Assembly (NCBI GenBank): GCA_963924555.1
Contig: OZ004583.1
Span: 7,640,582-7,704,581 of the forward strand
Direction of reading: 5' to 3'
DNA from: Crambe crambe
Taxonomy: Eukaryota; Porifera; Demospongiae; Poecilosclerida; Crambeidae
Length of the DNA: 64,000 bases
Positions 50,365 to 59,856 of this stretch are shown one piece after another. Below the pieces are notes generated by a model, which saw only the letters and a program-made list of their open reading frames with translations, was not told where the DNA came from and searched no databases. The position numbers and the translations under genes were made by a program. How positions within the stretch are numbered: the stretch's first letter is position 1; every line of letters starts with the position of its first letter.

Positions 50365-53300
50365 CATACATACATACATACATACATACATAACATACAT
50401 ACGTACATACATACATACATCTTCTTCTTCTTCTTAACACTACCCATTATAGTGGAGCAGCTTAGCATTGGAAAAAAAGTGAGTTTTGTGCACTTAATGA
50501 TAGAAGCGTGAAATTTGGTACACAGTTCTTACATATCCTATATATTGATCATTTTAAGATCAAGATCCATCTTGGATTGACCTTTGGTGACCTTTAAAGG
50601 TCAATTAACTTCGGAAAGTGCGCAAATTCCTATTTTACAGAGGTAAAACAACTAGATCTCAAATCGATGGGTATTTAGGTGTGGAATGGATCTAGATTAA
50701 TGTAACAATTAGTCGAATATAATAATTATTATAGTTGTAAATCTTGTAGTACTTAATTAGTGGCATTTGCCACCACAGTCCAGGGCAGCTTTCACACACT
50801 TGCATTGTTGATTGCAGCCTTTCTTGCATCCACAATGTATCAACTTAGAGCACGCCTGTGAAGCTTCTGAAAGAATTGTCCACAGTGGTTCCCAACCTGA
50901 AGAAGTTTTTGTCCATCCCCAGTCTGTCGGTTCAGGAAGCCCCTGCTGAAGAGGAATGGAAGTGGTATTTCACGGTCATGCTTGTGACGAGAGAAATGTG
51001 TGTTGCGTCCCTTCTTCACATTGTTGAACATCAGAAACTGAGAAATGGACAGAGCTGCTCTTGTGCTGGCTGAAACAATCTCAGATTGGCACTTGATGCT
51101 AGGACCATCAAGGATCATGCTAACCAGAGCCATCACAGAAGGTGGCACTGCATCTTGTTCAGATGTTTCCTTGAATGATCCATTAAATGAATACTTCATC
51201 TCAAAAATTTCCTTACGCACAACTTCTGCAGCATGTGCCAAGTGCATTGCATCATTATCATAGTCACAGGCTTTCTTCAGAGCACCACCAACATCATCAT
51301 CGAAAGTCAGAACTATGCCTTTCCCCTGTGAATGTGCTCTGAGATTTGGAAACACCGACATCAACCTGGTCTTCAGTCTTGAAGTGTGTATGCGGCCTTC
51401 TACAACAACACCAGCCGTGTCTTGTACATGTACGCTAGATCAGTGAGCTTGAAAATGGGAGCAATACTTTAAGTTCCTCCATAAATGACACCAATTCTGC
51501 AAATGCAATTCCATGAAAATGTTCATTACTACCCTTTTCAGCATCTGCATTCTCTAAAGCTCTTGCTCTGTTGTAGAGATTAGTAAGGCACTTAAGATGG
51601 TATTTGGCCTCCAGAGCAATCATGTCTCCTGGTGCAAGTTTTGCCAACAGATTAGTGTCCTCTAGTTCCAGCGCACACCTCTGAACTTTTGGATCGATAT
51701 TGTAAGTAGCTAGATGCATTGTGAAAGCCCTCCGACCCGGCGGGCTTATCACAAAAGAAACAATTGTCCATTGCAGGATCATTCGTGCTTTTGTTTGAAC
51801 GTGTTGAAACAGAAGCTGTTGTGCTAGTCCCTTCTTCGGATTTCTTCTGTAGTCGTTCCAATTTCAATTGGCTAAACTTCAAGCGACATGTCCTATGCCA
51901 GTCAGCATGATGCCTCATTAAAGTTGACTCTATACCATCCCCATCATCAAGTTGTAGTAAGTCTACATTCATTGGCATGTACCCAATTTGGCTAAAGCCA
52001 ATGAGATGATCTGACAAGGATTTGTAGCCAGTGCCAAGCTTGCCTTTAGATCCATATGGACACTGCAATCCTTCACCAGTTTTTTCTTGGCAGAGCACGC
52101 ACAGATCCCAGTCAGTACTAATGGTAGCACGTTTTGGTGAAGATGTGCAAGCATCTATGACCATGTGACGTTTAGCCAGCTGCAGCTACTGATACACCTA
52201 CACATCAAACATACTAAAAGCACACTAGTTCCTTACTTTAATGTCTTCTAACTTCTTCAAACTCACTGGGTTCTTTCAGACACTCTGTGGACTGTGGACC
52301 ATGTGCTTGCACCTTCATGCATGTGCTCGCACCTTCATGCATGTGCTCGCACCTTCATGCATGATTGCTCTTGCCTAATTAGACCTATCTTTGCAGCTTA
52401 AGCACTCTTGTTATCAAGCATCTAGCTACAAGGCTAATTAACAAGGTATTGACCACTTGCAAAACTTAAATTGCTCATAGCTTTGGAATGGAACGAGATA
52501 TGAACATAATTCCAGTTCCATTTTACTCCTTAGAGTGTCAGCTTCATCCTGATACCAAACACTTAGTGTTTCTGTAGAATACAATCGGTACTGGCTAAAA
52601 CTCGTAATATTTTCCTAATTAATTAGCACTTAAAGGTTACAAAGGTCATCACCAAGATGGGTCCTAATCTCAAATGAATATTTAGGATGTGAAGAGACTA
52701 TGGACCAAATTTCATGCTTCTATCACAAAGTGCACATAAGAAATGCTAAGCAGCTCTACGTTACGTGTCCTTCCTTGTGGAAGGAGCGAATATCAGCTCG
52801 TCTCTGTGTGGAATCTTTTCTTGTGAATGCCGAGGTCACCAGCACTCTTGAACCACCTTTGGCATGAAGGACATTGGACAGAACCCCTCTGCTCTTCCAC
52901 TGGCTTGTTCCTCTCAGAGAGGCACTTCATACCTAACCAGTTCACATACAATCTGATCCACTTATCTGTCCTCCTCCCTCTCTCTTCTCCGACTTGCCAC
53001 TTCAATGGGGCTCTCAGCATCCACCATTGAACGTACATTCCATGTTCCTAAGCTCAACACACAGTTACTCTCCAAGCCTGTGTGAGTAGTTTTAGCCGCA
53101 TTACGTACGTTGCCCGTCCCCAACCACATGGAGGTGCTACTCGACTGGAGACACATACATACATACATACATACATACATACATACATACATACTATGTG
53201 AAGCCACACTATAGAAATGAAAGTGTGTAGCTACTGCACACTAAATTGTCAATACACACACAAAAAACAAAACAGTGTGTGTATTGGGACAAAATGGTGT

Positions 53301-55835
53301 GCAGTAAACACTTTCATTTTTTTACTATCATCATAGAATGCCAGTGAGAGTTTCAGGTGCTCTGGACTGGTTCTGGGGACACTCTACTCCTTCAGTGTCA
53401 GTGCCATCAACTGTGGGAACCAAGAAGGGGACAGAGACAATTTTATGATCCAGCTACGAGGTAATGTACATATTATTGAATGAAGTTCAAAGAATAATTT
53501 TATGGTCATATTGATAGCTGATATGCAGTTTTTTTTATTGTTACATTAACTTTTTTCACCTCATTGACCTTGGAATTTGGGTAGCAGCATTGAAGCTCAG
53601 GATAATTGTTACTATAACAATTATTATGCATGCAGCTCCTGACATTACAGTCTTGCCTGTGTATGATCAGAATGGACAATTAAATCAGCTGATAGTGCAG
53701 TGGATGCAACAGGTCAGTTAACCACACTATGTAGTTATTGCATGATGACAACTAATCACTAATTTTTCCCTCTTCAGATAATATCTTTTTCTGACAAGTG
53801 CCAACTCCTTAACTACACAGTTGTCCTGGGGGACAGCACAAGAGAGAGGGTGGATCAAAGGATGATCAACTCTGATGACTGTAGTGATAATGATAACCTC
53901 TGCTCCATATCCTTCCCCCTCTCCTTTACAAATCAATCAGACCAAAATTATTTTGTCACTGTTAATGTTACAGTAATGGGAGCCTTTGGATCAACTAGCA
54001 CTTCCACATCTCTAAGTGAGTTAATTAGCTAGTAACATTGCATACTGATTTTCTTAAATATTAAATTTATTTTAGACACTTCTTCTTTTGATGTTTCCTT
54101 CTCCTCTGAGGGCTGTGTGACCTCTGTCCTCTGTTCCTACTCTATGAAAGAAGGAGACTGTTTCTTCCAATATGGCCGTAACTCATCTTTTCAAGACCTG
54201 AGCCCTTCATTGTCTACCTCCCTCAATTCCCCTCTCCAAATAACTGTCTCGGATGCTGCTACAATTCATTATTATCAGGTAACCATCAACACTTCTTCCC
54301 TCATCCTTCAGGTCAGAGGAAACTTCACTTCTGGTGAAGGTGAGTTAGTATGTTTCTTGAAGTGCACATAATGATATAATGTTGGTGTATGTAGGTGCAC
54401 GGTTGACATCTGCAAATCAAGGTCTGCTGGTTGTGGGTGTGGTACTATTAAGTGTGTCCATTGTACTTGGAGTGATCATTACTGTGATGGTATTTAAGAA
54501 AGGTAGCTATTGTTCCCATATCTAAGAGTTTTAAGCCCAGTTGATGTCTGTCTACTCAAGGACCATGGCTATCTCTGAGTCTCTTTATGACAGGATTTGT
54601 TGCTACAATAATTGTATCTCTTGTGCTGTGGGTGGCAGTGGGATTTCATGTTGGACTGCAAGAAAGTAAGCATGCATAGTCTCAATTTGTAATTCCATTT
54701 TTGTGTACATGCAGATACATGTGATCCTACTTGGCACTCTTCTAGAGATGGTCTCATCATCTCAGCACATGTTTTCTCAGATGTCAGTCTCCTAATATTT
54801 GTGGCTGCTGGAATATATTTTGCTATTGATTACATCTGTAAGGGATAACGAATAGATGTGGATCCTATTAGGATACATACATACGTAGTTACACATATTA
54901 TTGAGAGTAAAAACATTTCTTCTAAATGAAAGAGTGATGTAGGCTGGAGTATATGACTATAAAAAGTACGGAAACAAGGTGCTGGCTATGTACTGCATTT
55001 GCTCTGCTAACTGTCACAGAATTGACAAAACCCTACATCGCTGCATGGACTGCATTTATCACTGTGCTCTGCTAACTGTCATAAAATTGACATAAACCCT
55101 ACATCGCTGCTGCCATATCCTTTTTGACTACACCTTGCAGCAATGTATATTTTATGACAGTTGCAGAGCACAGTGACAAATGCAGTCCATGCAGCAATGT
55201 AGGGTTTATGTATTTTATGACAGTTAGCAGAGCACAGTGACAAATGCAGTCCATGCAGTTTATGTATTTTATGACAGTTAGCAGAGCACAGTGACAAATG
55301 CAGTCCATGCAGCGATGTAGGGTTGTCAATTCTGTGACAGTTAGCAGAGCAAATGCAGTACATAGCCAGCACCTTATTTCCGTACTTTTTATGATCATAT
55401 ACTCCAACCTACATCACTCTTTCATTTAGAAGAAATAATATTTTTACTCTCACTTGTTTGCACACTTTTTTTTTCAAGGGGCACAGCTAGCTAAGGATGT
55501 CAAGAACGCGACCCTTTACCAAATAATCTTACCACACCCACCGCAACTCAGCAAGACAGTTTTTCTCAGTGTATAAACTAAGTTACTGTGTCTATGAAGC
55601 ATTTCTAGCGTTCTAGTGTTGTCTACGTAGCGTCTACAAAGTGTATAAACTAATTTTGCTGTCTACGAAGCATTCAAGAATTTGAGTCGTCCACGAAGAC
55701 ACTCGAACGGCAATTGACAGTTAGGACTTGAGCTGTACTTCGATTTGAACAATACCATTCCTTACCTGAGGTGTAGAGCTTCAAGATGGTACCAAGATCG
55801 TAGATATAGGATGAAGCAGTCGGGAGTTATGGCTG

Positions 55836-55916
<81 letters not shown>

Positions 55917-56681
55917 TATTATTATTAATTATTAATGAGCGTGGGTGTTTTGCGTGTCAAACCTACATAGAGAGTGGCACTCTCTGATAGGAGGATTCTG
56001 AATCACTCAACTCTTTCTCTCTGTACTTACACAGGTTTACCCAACTACAAGAAGAAGAGCAGTGAGGTATGGATTGCATGTAGCTATATACTGTAGCATT
56101 AATTCTTGCTCATTCACACTTACATTTTACCTCACACGATCTCTGTAGCTAGAATATTATTATTAGCAAATGAGTTTCTGGCAGAAATGTTTGCATAGAA
56201 GTTTATCAAAAAGTATTCAGAACCAACCATGTACACCGGCAAGTATTCTATTAATCTTTTAGTTACGTATGTCAATTTTGCTGTTAACAGAAAGATTTAA
56301 ATAAAGGAGAGTTGGAGGTTGGTTCAGGAGGGAGAGTGAAGGAGTTGGAAGATCAAAATCCAAATGAGTTCAGAAAAATAGGACAATCATATATGGAAGC
56401 TAAACTGGAGCACCAAGAAAGACACTATCAGGAATACAAGGATAAACTTCCAACTGATGGAGTATGTACTGTAGAGTCATTTGTAGTGACAGTGTAGCTA
56501 GTCCCACTCTTTCATCATGTAGTCTAAAGGAGAGGAACCTGCCTCCAAGGGTAAGGGTGAGGACTCTCATTACCATCCCCTAGACCATGGGAAAGGAGGC
56601 AGAGGACATGGACACAAGGACAAACCAGCAAGACAAAGTGGAGGAGGAGGAGGAGAGGACAGTGCTCTCAATAATACCAGA
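37109..56681 (+). CDS. G7: plus-strand receptor with tail I, duplicated E2-E3 cassette and giant intron
   Basis: Front exons: E1 37109-37178 ([16 protein letters not shown]), E2 37566-37928, E3 37994-38157. A second E2 (41296-41658) and E3 (41724-41890) follow. Back exons: E4 53337-53460, E5 53636-53712, E6 53778-54015, E7 54076-54339, E8 54395-54502, E9 54561-54665, E10 54715-54837, then E11 56035-56066, E11b 56167-56238 (GC donor), E12 56291-56461, E13 56523-56681. Every phase fits, giving about 690 residues with either front cassette. E13 has one YxxL (HYHPL); the second tyrosine of the pair is replaced (EDSAL). The last exon is unsure; an acceptor at 56946 followed by A-A-N-stop is one option. 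Joining front to back through an 11-kb intron full of transposons is inference; they could be two halves of different genes. Confidence 0.65.
38344..40930. other. 2.6-kb block separating the two E2-E3 cassettes
   Basis: The sequence around E2-E3 is duplicated (about 37258-38340 and 40940-42050), and this block lies between the copies. Besides the kinase-like fragment at 39279-39420, it has only short unsupported frames and no recognisable transposon protein. It starts with a C/G-rich stretch of the dispersed type. Confidence 0.5.
39279..39420 (+). pseudogene. Protein kinase fragment (activation loop to helix F)
   Basis: The frame reads [16 protein letters not shown], then [15 protein letters not shown]. 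This is the kinase activation segment end (GTPAF..PEQL, the APE position) and the subdomain IX aspartate region (S-T-D-V-Y-A). The frame leaves kinase homology after IIVE and no catalytic loop or ATP site is nearby. It is an isolated relic in G7 intron 3. Confidence 0.6.
41296..41890 (+). other. Duplicate E2-E3 cassette of G7
   Basis: E2' 41296-41658 and E3' 41724-41890 are open and have the same lengths and phases as a standard cassette. Flanking intron sequence is also duplicated from 37258-38340. E1 cannot be found beside it. E3' ends in phase 0 and E2' starts in phase 1, so E3 cannot splice to E2'. The two cassettes could only be used as alternatives between E1 and E4. The E3' donor is GCGAGT (GC type). 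Confidence 0.75.
42545..45357 (+). mobile_element. Degraded non-LTR retrotransposon (reverse transcriptase pieces)
   Basis: 42690-42800 encodes [14 protein letters not shown] then L-I-F-I-D-D, the classic RT block of CR1/jockey-like LINEs. Its upstream frame is interrupted. 44800-45357 encodes the RT thumb and C-terminal part (L-Q-R-D-I-D, then [14 protein letters not shown], and finally W-N-N-L-P). The region with the catalytic F-A-D-D is missing and there are frameshifts. The two pieces are separated by the element at 43008-44520 and a poly-C tract at 44718-44752. Confidence 0.85.
43008..44520. mobile_element. TIR element with 9-bp target duplication, nested in the LINE
   Basis: Terminal inverted repeats of about 65 bp: GGGTGTCTTGATTCGGTGGA at the left and its complement at the right, both continuing in GGAATGG repeats. 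Flanks are TATTTTAGT (42999-43007) and TATTTTAAT (44521-44529), a near-perfect 9-bp duplication. A second, inner inverted pair (around 43430-43600 and 44100-44290) lies inside. No transposase was seen. A 9-bp duplication is usual for Mutator-like elements. Confidence 0.82.
46214..46625. mobile_element. Palindromic MITE, family 2, copy 1
   Basis: Arms run from GAGAGTAAAAACATTTCTT and ACGGAAACAAGG to CCTTGTTTCCGTAC at the right. Copies lie at 54903-55451 and, partial, at 59461-59700. Confidence 0.8.
47535..47760. repeat. Nested palindrome and shared terminal hairpin
   Basis: 47535-47690 is a palindrome (ACAGTGGATTCACGTTCTGTT pairs, with changes, to ACGGAGCGTAAATCCACTGT). 47733-47757 is the TAGAGAGTGC-TACC-GCACTCTCTGA hairpin. 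The sequence from the family-2 palindrome to this hairpin (46214-47760) is paralogous to 54903-55990. Confidence 0.65.
47761..48498. other. Spacer
   Basis: No feature supported, except a short (TAGC)n-like run at 48240-48258. Confidence 0.4.
48499..49450. mobile_element. About 950-bp TIR element carrying an open frame
   Basis: GGCCATGCAAACTAAATTCA at the left and TGAATTTAGTTTGCATGACC at the right are inverted copies that continue through CTGTTTATCGTCAC. The inside holds the 117-codon frame described separately. Confidence 0.7.
48698..49051 (+). CDS. Hypothetical 117-residue protein inside a TIR element
   Basis: Open frame from ATG at 48698 to TGA at 49051. It starts [17 protein letters not shown], and the C-terminal part reads [17 protein letters not shown], then P-E-Y-V-E-E-stop. 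A donor-like GTATGT at 48914 and following sequence suggest that one intron may be read through. I do not recognise a family with certainty; no transposase motif or catalytic signature is seen. The flanking inverted repeats suggest a cellular gene fragment carried by a non-autonomous transposon. It could also be a chance frame. Confidence 0.35.
   Translation: MVSNNRCLVPWSVILVDPRDSFEDLLNAMRAGKYGTIPTEPLLDRADSIETVLVGNIKPFLSIVGKDMNVVQVCRTFGFFIKISVAQPEPPRQNAFDILMANQRKLSRPALPEYVEE
50262..50440. repeat. Microsatellites (AAAT)n, (CATA)n and (CTT)n
   Basis: AAAT units at about 50262-50285, CATA units at about 50320-50420, and a CTT run at 50421-50436. They generate long YVCM or THIH frames that are not genes. 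Confidence 0.95.
50455..52757. mobile_element. DNA transposon of about 2.3 kb with inverted ends
   Basis: The left end, GAGCAGCTTAGCATT..GTGCACTTA.TGATAGAAGC, returns inverted at the right (GCTTCTATCACAAAGTGCAC..AATGCTAAGCAGCTC). Inner parts (AAGATCCATCTTGG; ACCTTTAAAGG) also pair. The minus-strand coding region at 50840-52164 fills the middle. Confidence 0.75.
50840..52164 (-). pseudogene. Transposon-borne Cys-rich protein, frame broken
   Basis: Three overlapping or adjoining frames on the minus strand (51652-52164, 51435-51782, 50840-51364) form one ancestral protein. The N-terminus has Cys pairs ([18 protein letters not shown], later CFFCDKP) and an H-x-C pair (HRTCRLKF). Next comes a helical region with [18 protein letters not shown] and [15 protein letters not shown]. 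This arrangement (CxxCQ..LQCP, CxFCxK, DTxLLAKL, AKYHxxCLxxLY) is familiar from an uncharacterised multi-copy protein family in fish and marine invertebrates; I know no function or official name. A frameshift near 51735 and another between 51364 and 51435 break it here. Confidence 0.6.
52790..53140 (-). mobile_element. Internally deleted LINE: endonuclease start joined to C2H2 end
   Basis: On the minus strand, about 52980-53100 encodes [20 protein letters not shown], the usual beginning of an apurinic-type LINE endonuclease (G-T-W-N-V-R). It runs almost at once, in a shifted frame, into a C-terminal C2H2 finger ([20 protein letters not shown] then F-H). Reverse transcriptase is absent. A (CATA)n tract (53149-53192) lies at the 5' side. 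Confidence 0.65.
53213..53325. repeat. Short palindromic MITE before G7 E4
   Basis: Same family as 14386-14495 and 63571-63670 (GTGTGCAGTAAACACTTTCA end). Confidence 0.65.
54903..55990. mobile_element. Family-2 palindromic element with (ATT)n and terminal hairpin, in G7 intron 10
   Basis: 54903-55451 is the palindrome, with an internal triplication of the TATTTTATGACAGTTAGCAG type sequence. 55839-55930 is a (TTA)n tract of about 90 bp. 55968-55988 is the hairpin end. It separates G7 E10 from the tail-I exons, making this intron about 1.2 kb. Confidence 0.75.
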
Positions 56682-57289
56682 GTAAGTGGTCACTTTTATT
56701 TATTTACTCCTGTCAAGTGGTGCCCAAGTACAGGAGGATCAACAAGATTTATGCACTCCATAAGTAGTTACTAATCTCTAGCTAAATCATAGCCTGGGCA
56801 TGGGTACTTTGCTCACTTATCCTACGTAGCTATCTAAACACAAGCATACACCAGTGGAACAACCAGAATAAACTACGTACTTTTAGTTAGTATGACCAAT
56901 GCAGAGGGGGAATAGCTAGGTATGAAACTCTTCCCCCTCTATGCAGGCAGCAAACTAAGGGACTTCTTGATACGAAGAAGAAATAGCTAGATAAATTATA
57001 TTAACTGAGACTCAGATAACACATCTACATAGCTGCTGATTCCAATCCACTTATATGTAGATCTAACAAATTTTGATACAAGAAAGCAATAGATGCTGCA
57101 ATGATTTTTCAGCTGCACATCCTGGATGTACTATGTATGTACCACCTGTCACATGACATGCATGGCAATAATATTACTAAGCATTGTTGGGCAAGTGTGC
57201 ATGCTCAGGTCATCACAAGTAACCAACTCCCTAGTGTGGGGCTTGCTCAAAATTATTATGTTTGACACATGCAAATGAAAGAGACTCAC

Positions 57290-58347
57290 TATCATCTGAT
57301 CACTGGGACAGGAGAGGGTGGCAGGGTTCACCACCACATGATACATCTCCACATCATACTGTGAGGTGAAGGAGGGGGACCATTGGATGGAGACCTCTGG
57401 ACCTCCAGTAGTGTGGACAAGAGAACAGGTAGCAGAAGAAGGGGAAGGAGGAGGGTCTATTGGTAGAATATTTACTTGTTTGACATACATGCACCACACA
57501 CATAGCTACACGCTATGCCTACCTCTGATATTTGTGATATATATTTCACTGCTAGTAAATGGAAGACGTCTACAGTCAATCTTCGACCCTCTTAGAATAA
57601 ATGCATTACCACTCAATGTGGAAGATATATTATAAAAGAGATTGTTTTCATCAGGATTAACACTGTTAACCTGCACTTGTACACCAGATGTAAGATGGCT
57701 TGGATTAATAGGGGTCAGAGTCAGTGGTAAAGGTTGCATAGGATCATAGTTTGAATATATCGCAACATCACTGTCATTAATTGTCCAGGTCAGACTAGGT
57801 ATATCAATGCCACAACAAGTGAACGTGACTCTTCCAGGACAGAAAGTTCGATTAGAAGGAGCAGATAAGGAAAATATTGGAACAGCTGGAGAGGGGGAAG
57901 GGAGGAGTTAGAGAGAGGGGAGGAAGGGGTGAAAAGTGGACAGAGAGACTCAGAACCTGAGCATGTATAGCTATAGCTAGTAGCTACATAGCTACTTATA
58001 GCTGATTAAACCAGTGCACTGCTCTCTTCTAGCTGCTGAACATAGTGTCAAAGCACACTATAAACTCACCGGGGCTGAGCATTATGCAGGTGCAATCAAA
58101 TTAAGAGCTATAGTATATTTATCATAGTACTCTATAATAGCTACATCCTCATACTGATGCTAGCCAGCTATGTGCTTCCAGCCAAAAAAATGCAAAAAGT
58201 CATTGTGAATGCATGCATACATGTCCTCCTTCTATAATATGTTCAGTATACAGTCTACAATAGCTATATCATAACACAAATAAACTCACAGTTCACAGTT
58301 TCAGTCAACATGAAGACTATGATGAGAATAGATAGTGTGCGACTCAT
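57290..58347 (-). pseudogene. G8: receptor front only (E1-E3)
   Basis: E1 58290-58347 (MSRTLSILIIVFMLT), E2 57523-57885 and E3 57290-57456 are all open with correct phases and splice sites. On the minus strand nothing of E4-E13 follows: immediately to the left lie the E4-E13 exons of G7 in the opposite orientation. So this is a front without a back, created by an inversion or by loss. It could still make a short secreted Ig plus half-FN3 protein if intron 3 is read through. A 5' UTR donor and promoter block are preserved upstream. Confidence 0.8.
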
Positions 58348-59239
58348 TTTGGTAAACTAGCTACATACAAAGGGACAATTTCATGAAGTAGTTTTAAATA
58401 CAGAAGAGCAGACATTGTCAAACTTAAGCATTAATTTTTGTCAGTTAATTGGACAATTCACTTGCCTTTGGATACATTGCTAAATTAACTTTAGGGTCAA
58501 CTATGTGGGGCCAAATAATTGATGCACCCTAGCTAGCCAGCTGGCCAGGTATTCATGCCCCCTGGCCTGCACATGTATATTCTATTGAAATGGTGATTTT
58601 CCTCCATCAAAAAAATATTTCTTTTAAATTAGTGTAGCCATCAACAAGCAGGAACAATATCAATTTGAACTTTGAACTAGCTCATTTAGCCTGAGCTAAA
58701 TTTTTACAATTAAACACACAAATTTAGCTTCATACACCACCATTGTGGTCCCAAAAATCGTTCCCCACTGGCCTCCCTACTTCTTGGAAAGGGTTAAGAT
58801 TCTACTAGCTATAATTATGATGCTAGCTATGAAATTAGTGTAGCTAATTAATGAATTCAAAGCTAGCTCAGGGGTGTATCCACAGAATTTTGAGTGGTTG
58901 TGCATGGGATCACCATGCCCAGTTTATCCTTCGCCCACTTATCATCAGGAGTTTTGATTAAGCTATGCTAATGTGATCATGATTCTTGAAGGTCATGGTG
59001 CTTCATATATCACTTAGCTAACTCTGCAGGCATGGGATAATAAAAGTGGTCCGATGAAAACCGGACCAACCGGAGTGGTGGATACACCCCTGTTAGCTAG
59101 TATAATGAGTAGAATTTCCAATAGCTAACCACTTAGATCCATACATAATTATATAGCTATAGCTAGAGATACTAACTATAGCTATCAAAAATAATGACAG
59201 CTACATATATAGCTAGCTAGCTAATCAACATAATCTCAC

Positions 59240-59397
59240 CTATGTACGTATTTATAGCCAGGTCAGACTGTAGCTAAAACTTTCATCTGATACATACATT
59301 GATTTAGTGTTGTATACATGTAGGCTGTTTGCTAATTGCTGCATGATTGCACTCAATAGCCAGCAAATGATAGTTTTTTTGACCTTATAAGGAACTG
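59240..59397 (-). promoter_or_regulatory. G8 5' UTR exon donor and TATA-like promoter
   Basis: Donor with last exon base at 59240 (GGTGAGATTA on the minus strand) and CTTATAAGGAACTG at 59384-59397, the block shared with G1, G4 and G5. Confidence 0.55.
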
Positions 59398-59460
59398 TAA
59401 GTGGATATTACACCCTATTATGAAAACACATCACTGTATATAATCATAATTATAACATGT

Positions 59461-59700
59461 GAGAGTAAAAACATTTCTTCTAAATGAGAGTGATGTTGGC
59501 TGGAGTACATGACTATGAAACAAGGTGCTGGCTATGTACTGCATTTGCTCCGCTAACTGTCACAGAATTGACAAACCCTACATCGCTGCATGGACTGCAT
59601 TTGTCACTGTGCTCTGCTAACTGTCATAAATTGACATAAACCCTACATCACTGCTACCATATTATCCTTTTTGGATAATACGGCAGTGATAATATGACTA
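59461..59700. repeat. Partial family-2 palindromic element
   Basis: The left arm (GAGAGTAAAAACATTTCTTC, CATCGCTGCATGGACTGC) is complete; most of the right arm is missing. Confidence 0.75.
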
Positions 59701-59856
59701 TAAACTGTAAACTTATATCTAATGAGTGATAGTTTGTCTTTAGTGAGTGATATAATGGCAGTGTCATTATTTTTGATAGCTAGTTAGTATCTCTATAGCT
59801 ATATAATTATGTACAAGTACAAACGAATATGTACGAGTAGTTTGTCCTCTAGCTGC

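Noticed and set aside
50214..50511. Open frames rich in YVCM, MYVCMYV or THIHTYIH
   Set aside because: Produced by the (CATA)n microsatellite; no complexity beyond the repeat.
52793..53038. C2H2 zinc finger transcription factor
   Set aside because: A single finger preceded by a LINE endonuclease start; typical LINE terminal finger.
55745..55987. 80-codon frame with a poly-isoleucine run
   Set aside because: Caused by the (TTA)n tract at 55839-55930.
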